NCBI RefSeq assembly: GCF_015351595.1
Contig: NZ_JADKPT010000002.1
Coordinates: forward strand, 248,001 to 312,000
DNA: 64,000 nucleotides
Source of the DNA: Flavobacterium sp. LC2016-12
GTDB lineage: Bacteria > Bacteroidota > Bacteroidia > Flavobacteriales > Flavobacteriaceae
Direction: 5' to 3'
Made by a program: the position numbers and the translations under genes. The notes beneath the pieces were generated by a model. That model was given only the letters and a program-made list of their open reading frames with translations, had not been told where the DNA came from and did no database searches. How positions within the stretch are numbered: the stretch's first letter is position 1; each line of letters opens with the position of its first letter. Of the stretch, positions 1-8,124 are shown in pieces.

Positions 1-122
1 GCCAATTCCTGTGCGCTTGCTCCCGCTTTTGGTTCTTCTTGTGCAAAAACATTAAAATTTAAAAGAAAAACAACTGCAATAAAAAGAGATTGAACTGAAA
101 TAGAATACCTTGGAAGTTTCAT
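1..122 (-). CDS. Exported protein, N-terminal fragment (cut by window start)
   Basis: Reading leftward from an ATG at 122, the frame stays open to the window edge. It encodes a basic start (MKLPRYS), a hydrophobic stretch (LFIAVVFLLNFNVFA) and a likely signal peptidase site before QEEPKAG, so the product is exported. Only about 40 residues are visible, too few to name a family. It lies downstream of and on the same strand as the sulfatase ending at 231, separated by a strong hairpin. It may belong to the same sulfatase cluster, but that is inference from position only. Confidence 0.6.
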   Translation of the reverse strand, partial: MKLPRYSISVQSLFIAVVFLLNFNVFAQEEPKAGASAQEL

Positions 123-164
123 AATTTATTTTCTTTTAAAAGATTTTTACTCCTTCTTAAAATC

Positions 165-206
165 AAACAGAAACAACTTTTGTAAATTTAAAAGTTGTTT
201 CTGTTT
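165..206. terminator. 16-bp perfect hairpin between sulfatase and next gene
   Basis: AAACAGAAACAACTTT at 165-180 pairs perfectly with its complement at 191-206, with a 10-nt loop. It follows the stop codon of the minus-strand sulfatase. The T tract is weak on both sides, so it may be a terminator or an intercistronic stability element. Confidence 0.55.
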
Positions 207-230
207 CTTAATTTTTATCCAATTAAATTA

Positions 231-1856
231 TCACCCTCCACCGCTTCTTTTAGCTGTTGATATGGATTTTAATTTCTCTTGTGCGTCTCTAAGCTTCAAA
301 TAATTATCAATAGTAATTGGGCCAGGATATAGGTTACTTTGCACTACATGAGGAGGATATTTTTCATAGGTTTTAGCAAATTCTCCAATAATATTCTGAA
401 CAGTTGGCAAGAACCATGTTTTCTCTGTAAAATTGTTCATGAATAAATCGTAGCGCTCTTGCGGATCTGCCCATAAGTCAAATATTTGTGGTACAGTTGC
501 TACATAACTCGAACCCCCTTTCCAACCTAAGTTAGAATCTACGGCCAAACCTCCTGTTGCTTGTCCGTTATCACCACGTAAATTAAACACTGCTTTAAAT
601 TTTCCAATTCTTATTGCTCCCGGTAATAATTCATCTTCTGTAAAATAAAACCACATTGTTCGTTTTGATTTACCAGTTCCAAATAAAACTGGCGACATAT
701 CATAACTATCAAAAATAGTTGGCTTGCCGTCTCTGTCTACCGTTGGCAATTCTTGTCCAGATAAAGCAGCAAATGTTGCCATGAAATCAAGTGTTCCTAA
801 AATATCATGATTTTGGACTCCTGGTTTAATCTTTCCAGGCCACCATGCCAATGTTGGAATACGGCTTCCACCTTCTCGGTCTGTTCCTTTTGTTCCTCTA
901 AAAGGTGTGTATCCACAATCCGGATAAACGTCTTGCCAAGTACCATTATCTACAGTGTAAATAATTAAAGTATTTTCGGCAATCCCAAGATTTCGAACTT
1001 CATCCATAATACGGCCAATTCTTGTATCCAATTCTACAATACAATCGGCATATTTATTTTTCCCTGCAGACTTGCCGGCAAAATCAGGATGAGGCAAGTT
1101 TGGTTGATGGTTTTTTGCAAAAGAAATTTCCATAAAAAAGGGTTTATCACCTTTTTTGCCATTTTCTTTCAGCCATTTAATAGATTCCTCTTCTGTATAT
1201 TGATCCAGAAACGGAATTACTTTTCCATCAATTTTTCTAACCTCTCTGTATGGTTTTCCAGCTTCACCTTCTAAAGCTCCTTTAGTTCCTTTTGCCCATT
1301 GTGCTCTGATATCATCCGGCATATCGGCATTCCATTCAGGATCTGTGTATGTGTAAGCATTTAAGTGGTATAATGTTACATTTTTCATCACATCAAAACC
1401 TTGTGCAATTGGCATCGAATAATCTTCTTCGCCAAGGTGCCATTTTCCGGCAAAAAAGGTGTTGTAGTTTTTACGTTTTAGCAAAGATGCCAATGTCCAC
1501 TCTGCTTTTGGTAAACCACCTCCATCGCCAGGAAAGGCAACAGTGGTCATACCACTTCGGTTAGGTATTCTTCCTGTAATTAAAGCAGCTCTACCAGGAG
1601 TACAGCTTGGTTGTCCGTAAAACGACCAGAATTGCATTCCTTCTTTGGCCATTTTATCAATATTAGGAGTCGCTGCTCCACGACCTTCACCACCACCATA
1701 AGGACCTAAATCTCCCCATCCGGTATCATCTGATAATAAAATAATAATATTTGGGCTTTTTTGCGCATAACCAACTGTGGCTATAAAGAGGCAAAAAAGC
1801 AAGCCAAAAGTCTTCGCGAGACTGGCCAGTTTAATTGATCTAAAATTTGTTTTCAT
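231..1856 (-). CDS. Arylsulfatase, sulfatase family S1, exported
   Basis: 541 aa. Family S1 sulfatases hydrolyse sulfate esters using a formylglycine made from a motif Cys. An N-terminal hydrophobic segment (about residues 15-31, ending at GYAQ) is a signal peptide. The metal-binding acidic pair is at D43-D44, and CTPGR with the following TGR gives the sulfatase signature, with Cys85 as the residue to be oxidised. Later conserved blocks are GKWHLG, a TVDNG metal-binding segment and FRGTKGT. It is the third gene of a minus-strand set: a second sulfatase, a HAD phosphatase, then this one. Natural substrate cannot be read from sequence. It could act on sulfated glycans or on small aryl or alkyl sulfates. 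No formylglycine-generating enzyme is in the window. Confidence 0.9.
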   Translation of the reverse strand: MKTNFRSIKLASLAKTFGLLFCLFIATVGYAQKSPNIIILLSDDTGWGDLGPYGGGEGRGAATPNIDKMAKEGMQFWSFYGQPSCTPGRAALITGRIPNRSGMTTVAFPGDGGGLPKAEWTLASLLKRKNYNTFFAGKWHLGEEDYSMPIAQGFDVMKNVTLYHLNAYTYTDPEWNADMPDDIRAQWAKGTKGALEGEAGKPYREVRKIDGKVIPFLDQYTEEESIKWLKENGKKGDKPFFMEISFAKNHQPNLPHPDFAGKSAGKNKYADCIVELDTRIGRIMDEVRNLGIAENTLIIYTVDNGTWQDVYPDCGYTPFRGTKGTDREGGSRIPTLAWWPGKIKPGVQNHDILGTLDFMATFAALSGQELPTVDRDGKPTIFDSYDMSPVLFGTGKSKRTMWFYFTEDELLPGAIRIGKFKAVFNLRGDNGQATGGLAVDSNLGWKGGSSYVATVPQIFDLWADPQERYDLFMNNFTEKTWFLPTVQNIIGEFAKTYEKYPPHVVQSNLYPGPITIDNYLKLRDAQEKLKSISTAKRSGGG

Positions 1857-1933
1857 AAGGTATTCTGGATAAATTATACATTAGTTGCATTCTAAATATT
1901 TTATAACAGAAATCTACTTTATCCCAAATTCAA

Positions 1934-2950
1934 TTATTTGTCCGGGAATATTTTTTTCCAATCGTCTTTCATGCTTATTACATGATATTTGTATTTGGCA
2001 GCAGTATTTAAAGACAAATTATCTTTTTCCTGATAGCTATATTCTCTTATAGAATCGTTGTGATTTACAATCATTTGAAAAGAAGGATATTTGCTACCTG
2101 AAGAATATCTTAGCATGGCAAGATCACCAGCTCCACCTTCATTTCCGCAGGCAAAAACAGGTCTTTGACCAATGTGTAATTGTATGCCAACTGGCTTTCC
2201 TACTTTGTCATCAAAAAGATCTAATGCAGGCTCTCTTTTAATACTATTGGTCGCATCATCAAAGGAGTATTTAAAAGAAGTTCCAACAACTTGTTCTTTT
2301 GGGATTCCGTAGAAATCAGCTGATATTGCTCGCACTAATTCGATCGTTCCACCCGTTACAATGAAAGTTTTGAAACCATTTGCACGCAAATAATTCAAAA
2401 GCTCCAATTGAGGCTGGTATCTGATTTGTTTTATCGGAACATTTTTACCAGGATATTGGGCACCAGCAAAAAACTCTTTTGTAGAAGCTTCAAATTCATC
2501 TTCGGTCATGCCGGTATGTGTTGCAGCGACTAATTCGATTAGTGCTTTATCACCTCCTTTTTCAAAAAAGGTTTTGTCTTTTTCTACAACAGCTTTAAAA
2601 GGTTGTTTTTGAGCCAAAGCAGGATTTGCCTCAACCATTTTTTTAACTCTGTAAAAAGCAAATAATTCCTGAACATATGGTTTTTCAGCCCAAAGTGTTC
2701 CATCATTATCAAAAGTCGCAATTCTGCTTTCAATCGGAATAAAATCAGGACTTCCTTCTTTTGTTACTTTAGTTACATATGCAATAATATCACTTTTAAG
2801 TGTGCCGTCGTTCCAACTAGGTAGTGGATCGCTACTTGTTGCCACTGTTGACGTACTATCTTGAGAATTAGTACTTGTTACAGTATCCGTTTTTTTACAA
2901 GAAACCAATAATAATAAAAACAGGGGCAATACATATATTTTCTTATACAT
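1934..2950 (-). CDS. HAD-superfamily phosphatase, probable lipoprotein
   Basis: 338 aa. A short hydrophobic leader ends in LLLVSCKK, a lipobox with Cys18, so the enzyme is probably lipid-anchored outside the inner membrane. A Ser/Thr-rich linker follows. HAD motif I is FDNDGTLW (D81 nucleophile, D83 acid/base), motif II is FIVTGGT, and the motif III/IV acidic loop is GNEGGAGDLAM. The overall layout resembles phosphoserine-phosphatase-like HAD proteins, but the substrate is unknown. It sits between two sulfatase genes, 77 bp before the next one, and is probably co-transcribed with them. The pairing suggests removal of ester groups from one shared extracytoplasmic substrate, which is inference. 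Confidence 0.8.
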   Translation of the reverse strand: MYKKIYVLPLFLLLLVSCKKTDTVTSTNSQDSTSTVATSSDPLPSWNDGTLKSDIIAYVTKVTKEGSPDFIPIESRIATFDNDGTLWAEKPYVQELFAFYRVKKMVEANPALAQKQPFKAVVEKDKTFFEKGGDKALIELVAATHTGMTEDEFEASTKEFFAGAQYPGKNVPIKQIRYQPQLELLNYLRANGFKTFIVTGGTIELVRAISADFYGIPKEQVVGTSFKYSFDDATNSIKREPALDLFDDKVGKPVGIQLHIGQRPVFACGNEGGAGDLAMLRYSSGSKYPSFQMIVNHNDSIREYSYQEKDNLSLNTAAKYKYHVISMKDDWKKIFPDK

Positions 2951-2969
2951 AATTATAATATTTAAATGA

Positions 2970-3003
2970 AAAGAAACAGGACTATTTAAAATCCTGTTTC
3001 TTT
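2970..3003. terminator. 12-bp hairpin between sulfatase 2 and HAD gene
   Basis: AAAGAAACAGGA (2970-2981) pairs with TCCTGTTTCTTT (2992-3003). On the minus strand a short T-rich run follows. It lies inside the presumed operon, so it may only attenuate or stabilise. Its AGAAACAG core is shared with the hairpin at 165-206. Confidence 0.5.
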
Positions 3004-3011
3004 AGAGTTAA

Positions 3012-4697
3012 TTATTTTTTCTTTTTTGCATCTGCTGCTTCATCCTCTTTTAATTTAGGAAGAACATTTTTTTCAATATATTTCTGTGCTTTAATATCTT
3101 TCATTGCCTCTTCCATAATGGTATAAGCTGAGAAGCTTGGCGGAATTGATCTTGGAGGATATTCTTTAAATGTTTCTGCAAATACAACTACATCTTGTAT
3201 GGCGCCATACATTAACTGAACGTGATTCAACTGCCACTCCCAAAAACTATTCGAAGTGATATCAGCTCTTTCAAAAGGATCTTGGTACAAATTGAATATT
3301 TTTTGTAAACGCAGTTTCGTAAATGGTTCTGCCCAAACTCCCATTGTACCGCCCAAACGTTGTTCTGCAAAAACATATTTATAGTCACCTTCTCTCAAAC
3401 CAACTAATAAGCCATCATCATCTGTATAAAAGAATTTGTCTCTCGCACTTTTTGGTGTTTTACCACGTAAAAAATTACTTTGATCAAAGCCATCTAAATG
3501 TACTTTGTAACTTTTTCCATTAGCAGTATATCCTTTTAACAGTTTGTTTGTTAAATCAGGTTCTCCTGCAATTGATGCTAAAGTTGGCATCCAGTCATTA
3601 TGACTCATTAACTCAGTAGTAACTTGTCCTGGTTTAATTACTCCCGGCCAACGTACTATACAAGGTACGCGGAACGCACCTTCCCAGTTCGTATTTTTTT
3701 CTGAGCGGAAAGGTGTCATTGCACCATCAGGCCATGTATTCATATGTGGACCATTATCTGTAGAATAAACTACAATAGTATTATCTGCAATTCCTAAATC
3801 ATCTAGCGCTTTTAAGATATCTCCAATTGTTAAATCGTGTTCGATCATACCATCGATATATTCACTGTCTCCATGAGTATATCTTCCTCTATGTTCTGCT
3901 CTAACGTGCGTACGAAGATGCATACGTGTAGCATTAAACCAACAGAAAAATGGCTTTCCGGCAGAAGTTTGTCTTTTGATAAAATCAATAGCTGCTGCAG
4001 ATGTTTCATCATCTATAGTTTCCATTCTTCTTTTAGTAAGAGGACCTGTATCTTCTATTCTTTGTTTTCCAACTCTGCCAAATCGAGGATCTGTAGTTGC
4101 ATCATCCGAATTGGTTGCCGTACATTTTAATACACCTCTAGGGCCAAATCTTTTCAAATATTCAGGATCTTTAGGATAATCAGGTAATTCTGGTTCTTCT
4201 TCAGCATTTAAGTGATACAGATTTCCAAAGAATTCGTCAAAACCATTTACTGTCGGCAAACTTTCGTTACGATCACCAACGTGATTTTTACCAAACTGAC
4301 CTGTAACATAGCCTAAGTTTTTCATTATACCACCAAGAGAAGGATCTAATTGACTCATTCCCATCGGAGCCCCCGGGAAACCAACTTTTGTAAGCCCTGT
4401 TCTAAGTCCATGCTGTCCTGTTAATAAAGCGGCACGGCCAGCGGTACAACTTTGTTCTCCATAATAATGTAAAAATCGTAATCCTTCGTTGGCCAATCGA
4501 TCAATATTAGGTGTCGTGTATCCCATCACTCCATCACTGTAAGCACTTATATTAGTGGTTCCAATGTCATCTCCCCAAAGTATAAGGATATTGGGCTTTT
4601 TTGCACTTTGAGCATTCACTTGCATACTTGTGAAGCATGCAAATGCCAAGAGCATCGTTGCATTTTTAAAAACACATTTTAGTCTAACTTGTTTCAT
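3012..4697 (-). CDS. Arylsulfatase, sulfatase family S1, exported
   Basis: 561 aa, first gene of the cluster. A signal peptide spans about residues 1-30 (ending VNAQ). The metal-binding pair is D43-D44 (WGDDIG). The maturation motif is CTAGR with Cys84, followed by LLTGQHGLRTG. Ala replaces the usual Pro of CxPxR, a variant that formylglycine-generating enzymes are known to accept. Further S1 blocks are GKNHVGD, YSTDNGPH and PFRSEKNTNWEGAFRVP. The C-terminus is Lys-rich (DAKKKK). This enzyme and the sulfatase ending at 231 have clearly different sequences, so they are not a recent duplication. Paired palindromes lie 230-310 bp upstream. Substrate is unknown. Confidence 0.9.
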   Translation of the reverse strand: MKQVRLKCVFKNATMLLAFACFTSMQVNAQSAKKPNILILWGDDIGTTNISAYSDGVMGYTTPNIDRLANEGLRFLHYYGEQSCTAGRAALLTGQHGLRTGLTKVGFPGAPMGMSQLDPSLGGIMKNLGYVTGQFGKNHVGDRNESLPTVNGFDEFFGNLYHLNAEEEPELPDYPKDPEYLKRFGPRGVLKCTATNSDDATTDPRFGRVGKQRIEDTGPLTKRRMETIDDETSAAAIDFIKRQTSAGKPFFCWFNATRMHLRTHVRAEHRGRYTHGDSEYIDGMIEHDLTIGDILKALDDLGIADNTIVVYSTDNGPHMNTWPDGAMTPFRSEKNTNWEGAFRVPCIVRWPGVIKPGQVTTELMSHNDWMPTLASIAGEPDLTNKLLKGYTANGKSYKVHLDGFDQSNFLRGKTPKSARDKFFYTDDDGLLVGLREGDYKYVFAEQRLGGTMGVWAEPFTKLRLQKIFNLYQDPFERADITSNSFWEWQLNHVQLMYGAIQDVVVFAETFKEYPPRSIPPSFSAYTIMEEAMKDIKAQKYIEKNVLPKLKEDEAADAKKKK

Positions 4698-4929
4698 GGT
4701 AATAAAATTTGTTAATAGTTCTTTGTTATAAATGATATGCGTATAAAATATAAATGCGTATTATTTCATTTTTTCAATAAGAATATTCCCTCCAATTATG
4801 TACATGTTTCAAATTTTAATTTCTTTATTCCGGGGCGAATTTGAAACAAGTTTCTTGTTAACTTTTTTTTAAGTTTCTCAAAATTAACTAATAAAAAACC
4901 GAACTATAGTAATTATAAGGCCTGACATT

Positions 4930-4951
4930 GTTTCATTTTATAAAATGAAAC
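4930..4951. promoter_or_regulatory. 22-bp perfect palindrome, copy 1 (putative operator)
   Basis: GTTTCATTTTA followed directly by its exact reverse complement. An identical copy starts 51 bp away, about five helical turns, so two dimers could bind the same DNA face. Probable operator for the sulfatase operon, whose start codon is at 4697. The regulator is not in the window. The outer GTTTC/GAAAC arms recall IclR-type sites, which is only a hint. Confidence 0.6.
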
Positions 4952-4980
4952 GTTAAAAATGTTTTATTTTGCTCCACAGT

Positions 4981-5002
4981 GTTTCATTTTATAAAATGAA
5001 AC
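4981..5002. promoter_or_regulatory. 22-bp perfect palindrome, copy 2 (putative operator)
   Basis: Identical to the palindrome at 4930-4951. Flanking bases differ, so conservation is limited to the palindrome itself, as expected for a protein-binding site rather than a duplicated block. Confidence 0.6.
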
Positions 5003-5272
5003 ATCTAAAAAACATAAAACGAGGAAGTTAGATTTAAATTTTTACTTTATATTTTTAGTATAAAACTCTTTTTTGGGAAGGCATTTTTACAGAATTATTC
5101 AAAAAATGCAGCGAATTTAGCGTGTAGTTCTTCGCGTCGATAGCAATTGTTTACTATTTTATGTTAATCGCTTAAACAATTTGATGCGACTGTACAGAAA
5201 AAACCCACTTTATAAGTTTGTTAAAGTGATTCATTTTTACTAAAAATATTAATAAAAAGGGAAATTTAGGAC

Positions 5273-5303
5273 AAAAAAAAGCCGTCAAATAATTTTGACG
5301 GCT
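5273..5303 (-). terminator. Rho-independent terminator of pyk
   Basis: Stem AGCCGTCAAA (5280-5289) with TTTGACGGCT (5294-5303). On the minus strand it is followed by a run of eight T (plus-strand A run 5273-5280). It lies just beyond the pyk stop codon. Confidence 0.9.
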
Positions 5304-5324
5304 CTTAATATTGGTAAGTTTAAA

Positions 5325-6755
5325 CTATTCTATTTCAGAAACTCTCATGGTGTTAACCATTCCTTTATCTTTGATTGGCATTGCAGCAAGGTTGATCAAA
5401 TAATCTCCTTTTACAACATAACCTTTTTGTTTTGCGATTTCATTAACATCAGTTACAGTATCATCTGTACTTTCGTCTTTATCGTAGAAGTATGATTTAA
5501 CTCCCCACAATAAATTCAATTGTGTTAAGATTCTTTTGTTTGAAGTAAACACCAAAATATGAGAAGATGGTCTCCAAGCCGAAATCTGGAAAGCTGTATA
5601 ACCGCTATTTGTTAAAGTACAAATTGCTTTTGCTTTGATTTCATTAGCCAACAAAGCTGCCTGATGACAAACTGTTTTAGTAACAAAACGTTTTGTTTTA
5701 ATTTGTGGCGTGTTTTGTGGAACCTGAATAAGCGGAGAATCCTCAACTGCCTCACAAATTTGAGTCATTTTTTGGATAACTTGTACAGGGTAATTTCCTG
5801 TCGCTGTTTCTCCAGACAACATTACGGCATCAGCTCCATCCATTACAGAGTTTGCAACGTCATTTACTTCAGCTCTTGTTGGAGTCAAACTTGTAATCAT
5901 TGTTTCCATCATTTGTGTAGCAACGATAACAGGAATTCTAGCCGTTTTAGCTCTACGGATCAAATCTTTTTGTACCAATGGTACTTCGTGTGCAGGAAGT
6001 TCAACTCCTAAATCTCCACGAGCCACCATAAGACCATCACAATAAGCAATAATTTTATCGATGTTTTCAAGAGCTTCCGGCATTTCAATTTTAGCAACGA
6101 TTGGAATTTTAACATCCGAATGCTTAGCGATCAATTCTTGTAAGTCTTGTAAATCGCGAGGTGTTTTTACAAACGAAAGTGCAATCCAGTCTACTTTTTG
6201 TTCGATAGCAAAAATAGCATCTGCAATATCTTTTTCAGTTAAAGCCGGTAATGAAATTTTTGTGTTTGGAAGATTAACTCCTTTTTTAGATTTTAATTCT
6301 CCACCCTGAACTACCTTAGCAACAACTTCTGTTTTTTTATCAGTAGAAATAATTTCAAAAATAAGTTTTCCGTCATCAAGCAAAATACGCTCTCCAACAT
6401 TTACATCATTTGGAAAATTTTGATATTTCATGAATGCTTTTTGAGCTGTTCCGATAATATCTTCTGCAGTTGTAAAAGTTATTAGATCACCATCATTTAC
6501 TACCGTCCCTTCTTCCATTACACCAACTCTAAGTTTTGGTCCCTGCAAATCTCCAAGAATTGCAGTTGTATAACCAAACTCTTCGTTAAGGCCTCTAATA
6601 ATATTAATTTTATCTTTTACTCCTTCGTAATCAGCATGCGAAAAATTGATTCTAAACACATTAACCCCTGCTTCGATCATATCCTTGATAATCTCTCTCG
6701 TACTACATGCAGGCCCTAGCGTAGCAACAATTTTGGTTTTCTTGTTTGTTAACAT
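5325..6755 (-). CDS. pyk: Pyruvate kinase
   Basis: 476 aa, normal length for a bacterial pyruvate kinase. It converts phosphoenolpyruvate and ADP to pyruvate and ATP in the last step of glycolysis, in the cytoplasm. The start KTKIVATLGPA, the RINFSHAD segment, the PIVAKIEMPEALENID block with the catalytic Lys, and the MVARGDLGVELP metal-binding signature are all present. A C-terminal allosteric domain follows from about residue 345. It is 5 bp downstream of the IPExxxVDY gene, so the two are probably one operon, an arrangement common in Flavobacteriia. A strong terminator follows. Confidence 0.98.
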   Translation of the reverse strand: MLTNKKTKIVATLGPACSTREIIKDMIEAGVNVFRINFSHADYEGVKDKINIIRGLNEEFGYTTAILGDLQGPKLRVGVMEEGTVVNDGDLITFTTAEDIIGTAQKAFMKYQNFPNDVNVGERILLDDGKLIFEIISTDKKTEVVAKVVQGGELKSKKGVNLPNTKISLPALTEKDIADAIFAIEQKVDWIALSFVKTPRDLQDLQELIAKHSDVKIPIVAKIEMPEALENIDKIIAYCDGLMVARGDLGVELPAHEVPLVQKDLIRRAKTARIPVIVATQMMETMITSLTPTRAEVNDVANSVMDGADAVMLSGETATGNYPVQVIQKMTQICEAVEDSPLIQVPQNTPQIKTKRFVTKTVCHQAALLANEIKAKAICTLTNSGYTAFQISAWRPSSHILVFTSNKRILTQLNLLWGVKSYFYDKDESTDDTVTDVNEIAKQKGYVVKGDYLINLAAMPIKDKGMVNTMRVSEIE

Positions 6756-6760
6756 TTTTT

Positions 6761-7249
6761 TTAAAAAATTAGATTGTTTTTTGATTTTATTTTGTTGGTA
6801 TCCACAGCATATATTGCTGCAATACTTTCTATTGAATTTAGTTGTTGCTGAATTTCTGAAAAATCGACAGCCTCATCGCTATTGTCTATTTTCAGGAAAA
6901 AATCTACCTTTTTGAATTCAGGAAGTAAATGAATTGTTGTCGAAACCTCACTTGTTTCGCTGGAAAACAAATTCTGGAAATCATTCGTACTCACAGAAAT
7001 GATTTCATTTTTATTCTGAATCAAATTCCAGGAAATGGCTTTTTCAGAATCATAGTAGTAAAATCTCGAAAAATTTGCCTCGCCTTCCTTAGTCTGAGCA
7101 TGGATCTCGTTTTTGCTCTTACTTAAGTTGATCGGAAGGTTTTTATTGATAAAATAGGCTAATCTATAATCTTCTAATGAAGTATGAATTGCCATTAAAT
7201 AATAATCAATCTCGTCAAATTCGTCTAAATCCAATCTATGAATAGCCAT
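6761..7249 (-). CDS. IPExxxVDY family protein
   Basis: 162 aa from the ATG at 7249. An in-frame TTG at 7264 would add five residues, but the ATG start MAIHRLDLDEF looks more natural. The family is named for a motif seen here as LPEFKKVDF, and the N-terminal YYLMAIHTSLEDYRLAYFIN block is also typical. No enzyme activity is known for the family, which is found in Bacteroidetes. The gene lies directly before pyk with 5 bp between them, so a link to glycolysis or its expression is possible but unproven. No signal peptide or membrane segment; cytoplasmic. Confidence 0.85.
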   Translation of the reverse strand: MAIHRLDLDEFDEIDYYLMAIHTSLEDYRLAYFINKNLPINLSKSKNEIHAQTKEGEANFSRFYYYDSEKAISWNLIQNKNEIISVSTNDFQNLFSSETSEVSTTIHLLPEFKKVDFFLKIDNSDEAVDFSEIQQQLNSIESIAAIYAVDTNKIKSKNNLIF

Positions 7250-7374
7250 ATCATGAAAAATCAAGGTGTAAATATACTATTTCTAACGGAGCATCAATAG
7301 TTAAGATGTGGTTGTTTTTGTTAATTTATAAACGAAAACGTTATAGCTTTAAGAAACTAACGGTATTTTTGTAG

Positions 7375-8115
7375 TTATTTCTTATCTATTTTTTCCTGAA
7401 ATGCAAAATAAGCTCTTTGTGATGCTTTTTCTTCTGCTTTCTTTTTTGAAGTTGCTCGCGCTCTTGCGATTACTTTATCGTCTATACTTAATTTGACACC
7501 GAACAGGCGTTGTCCGTCAATACCGTTATCTTCAAAAATGTCATAATGAAAGATCCTCTTCTCTTTCTGACACCATTCAATAACCAAACTTTTATAACTA
7601 ATTACTTTTCCTTCCAATCGTGCAATGTCGACATAAGGAGTAACTACTCGTTTTTGTATAAATTTTTCGCAAAAGGCATATCCCTTATCCAGATAAATAG
7701 CTCCAATAAGCGATTCGAAAATATTACCATGAATATTTTCACCAAAGTGCTGAATAGGCACTTTACTTTCTACGAAACGCACTAAATTCAAGTCTTTGCC
7801 TAATTCATTCAAATGCTCACGACTTACAATTTTGGAACGCATTTTTGTCAAATAACCTTCGTCGCCATTAGGAGCTTTGTTAAATAAGTGTGCTGCAATT
7901 ACAGCACTTAACATAGCATCTCCTAAAAATTCAAGTCGTTCGTAATTAATTGGGTTTCCAGATTCATCAAGTTTGTTTGAAGACCGGTGCGTAAATGCTT
8001 TCTTATAAAAATCAATGTTCGCCGGCGGAAAACCAAGTATTTTCTGAATAGTGTCAAAAAAAATCCCGTCTTCTAGAGAACGGGATTTAGAAAATATTTT
8101 TTTGATAATATTCAT
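7375..8115 (-). CDS. rnc: Ribonuclease III
   Basis: 246 aa. RNase III cuts double-stranded RNA during rRNA maturation and regulation. The catalytic signature ERLEFLGDAML is at about residues 59-69, a second acidic patch is at GNIFESLIGAIYLD, and a double-stranded RNA-binding domain fills roughly residues 170-240 (KKKAEEKASQRAYFAF). It starts 9 bp after the fabF stop, so acpP-fabF-rnc appears to be one unit, the usual order in Flavobacteriia. The C-terminal Lys-rich end is typical. Confidence 0.97.
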   Translation of the reverse strand: MNIIKKIFSKSRSLEDGIFFDTIQKILGFPPANIDFYKKAFTHRSSNKLDESGNPINYERLEFLGDAMLSAVIAAHLFNKAPNGDEGYLTKMRSKIVSREHLNELGKDLNLVRFVESKVPIQHFGENIHGNIFESLIGAIYLDKGYAFCEKFIQKRVVTPYVDIARLEGKVISYKSLVIEWCQKEKRIFHYDIFEDNGIDGQRLFGVKLSIDDKVIARARATSKKKAEEKASQRAYFAFQEKIDKK

Positions 8116-8124
8116 ATACAGAAA

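Larger units (their letters stand above)
4698..5272. other. Intergenic region upstream of the sulfatase cluster
   Basis: About 580 bp without a credible gene. It holds the two long palindromes listed separately, a smaller inverted pair GAAAC-AA-GTTTC at 4843-4854, and AT-rich sequence. I could not find a convincing TAnnTTTG promoter element for the sulfatase operon. The part from about 5003 to 5270 shows nothing I recognise. Confidence 0.6.

Noticed and set aside
5664..6011. 115-residue frame opposite pyk
   Set aside because: Lies entirely antisense to pyruvate kinase; Cys-rich, low-similarity composition typical of a shadow frame.
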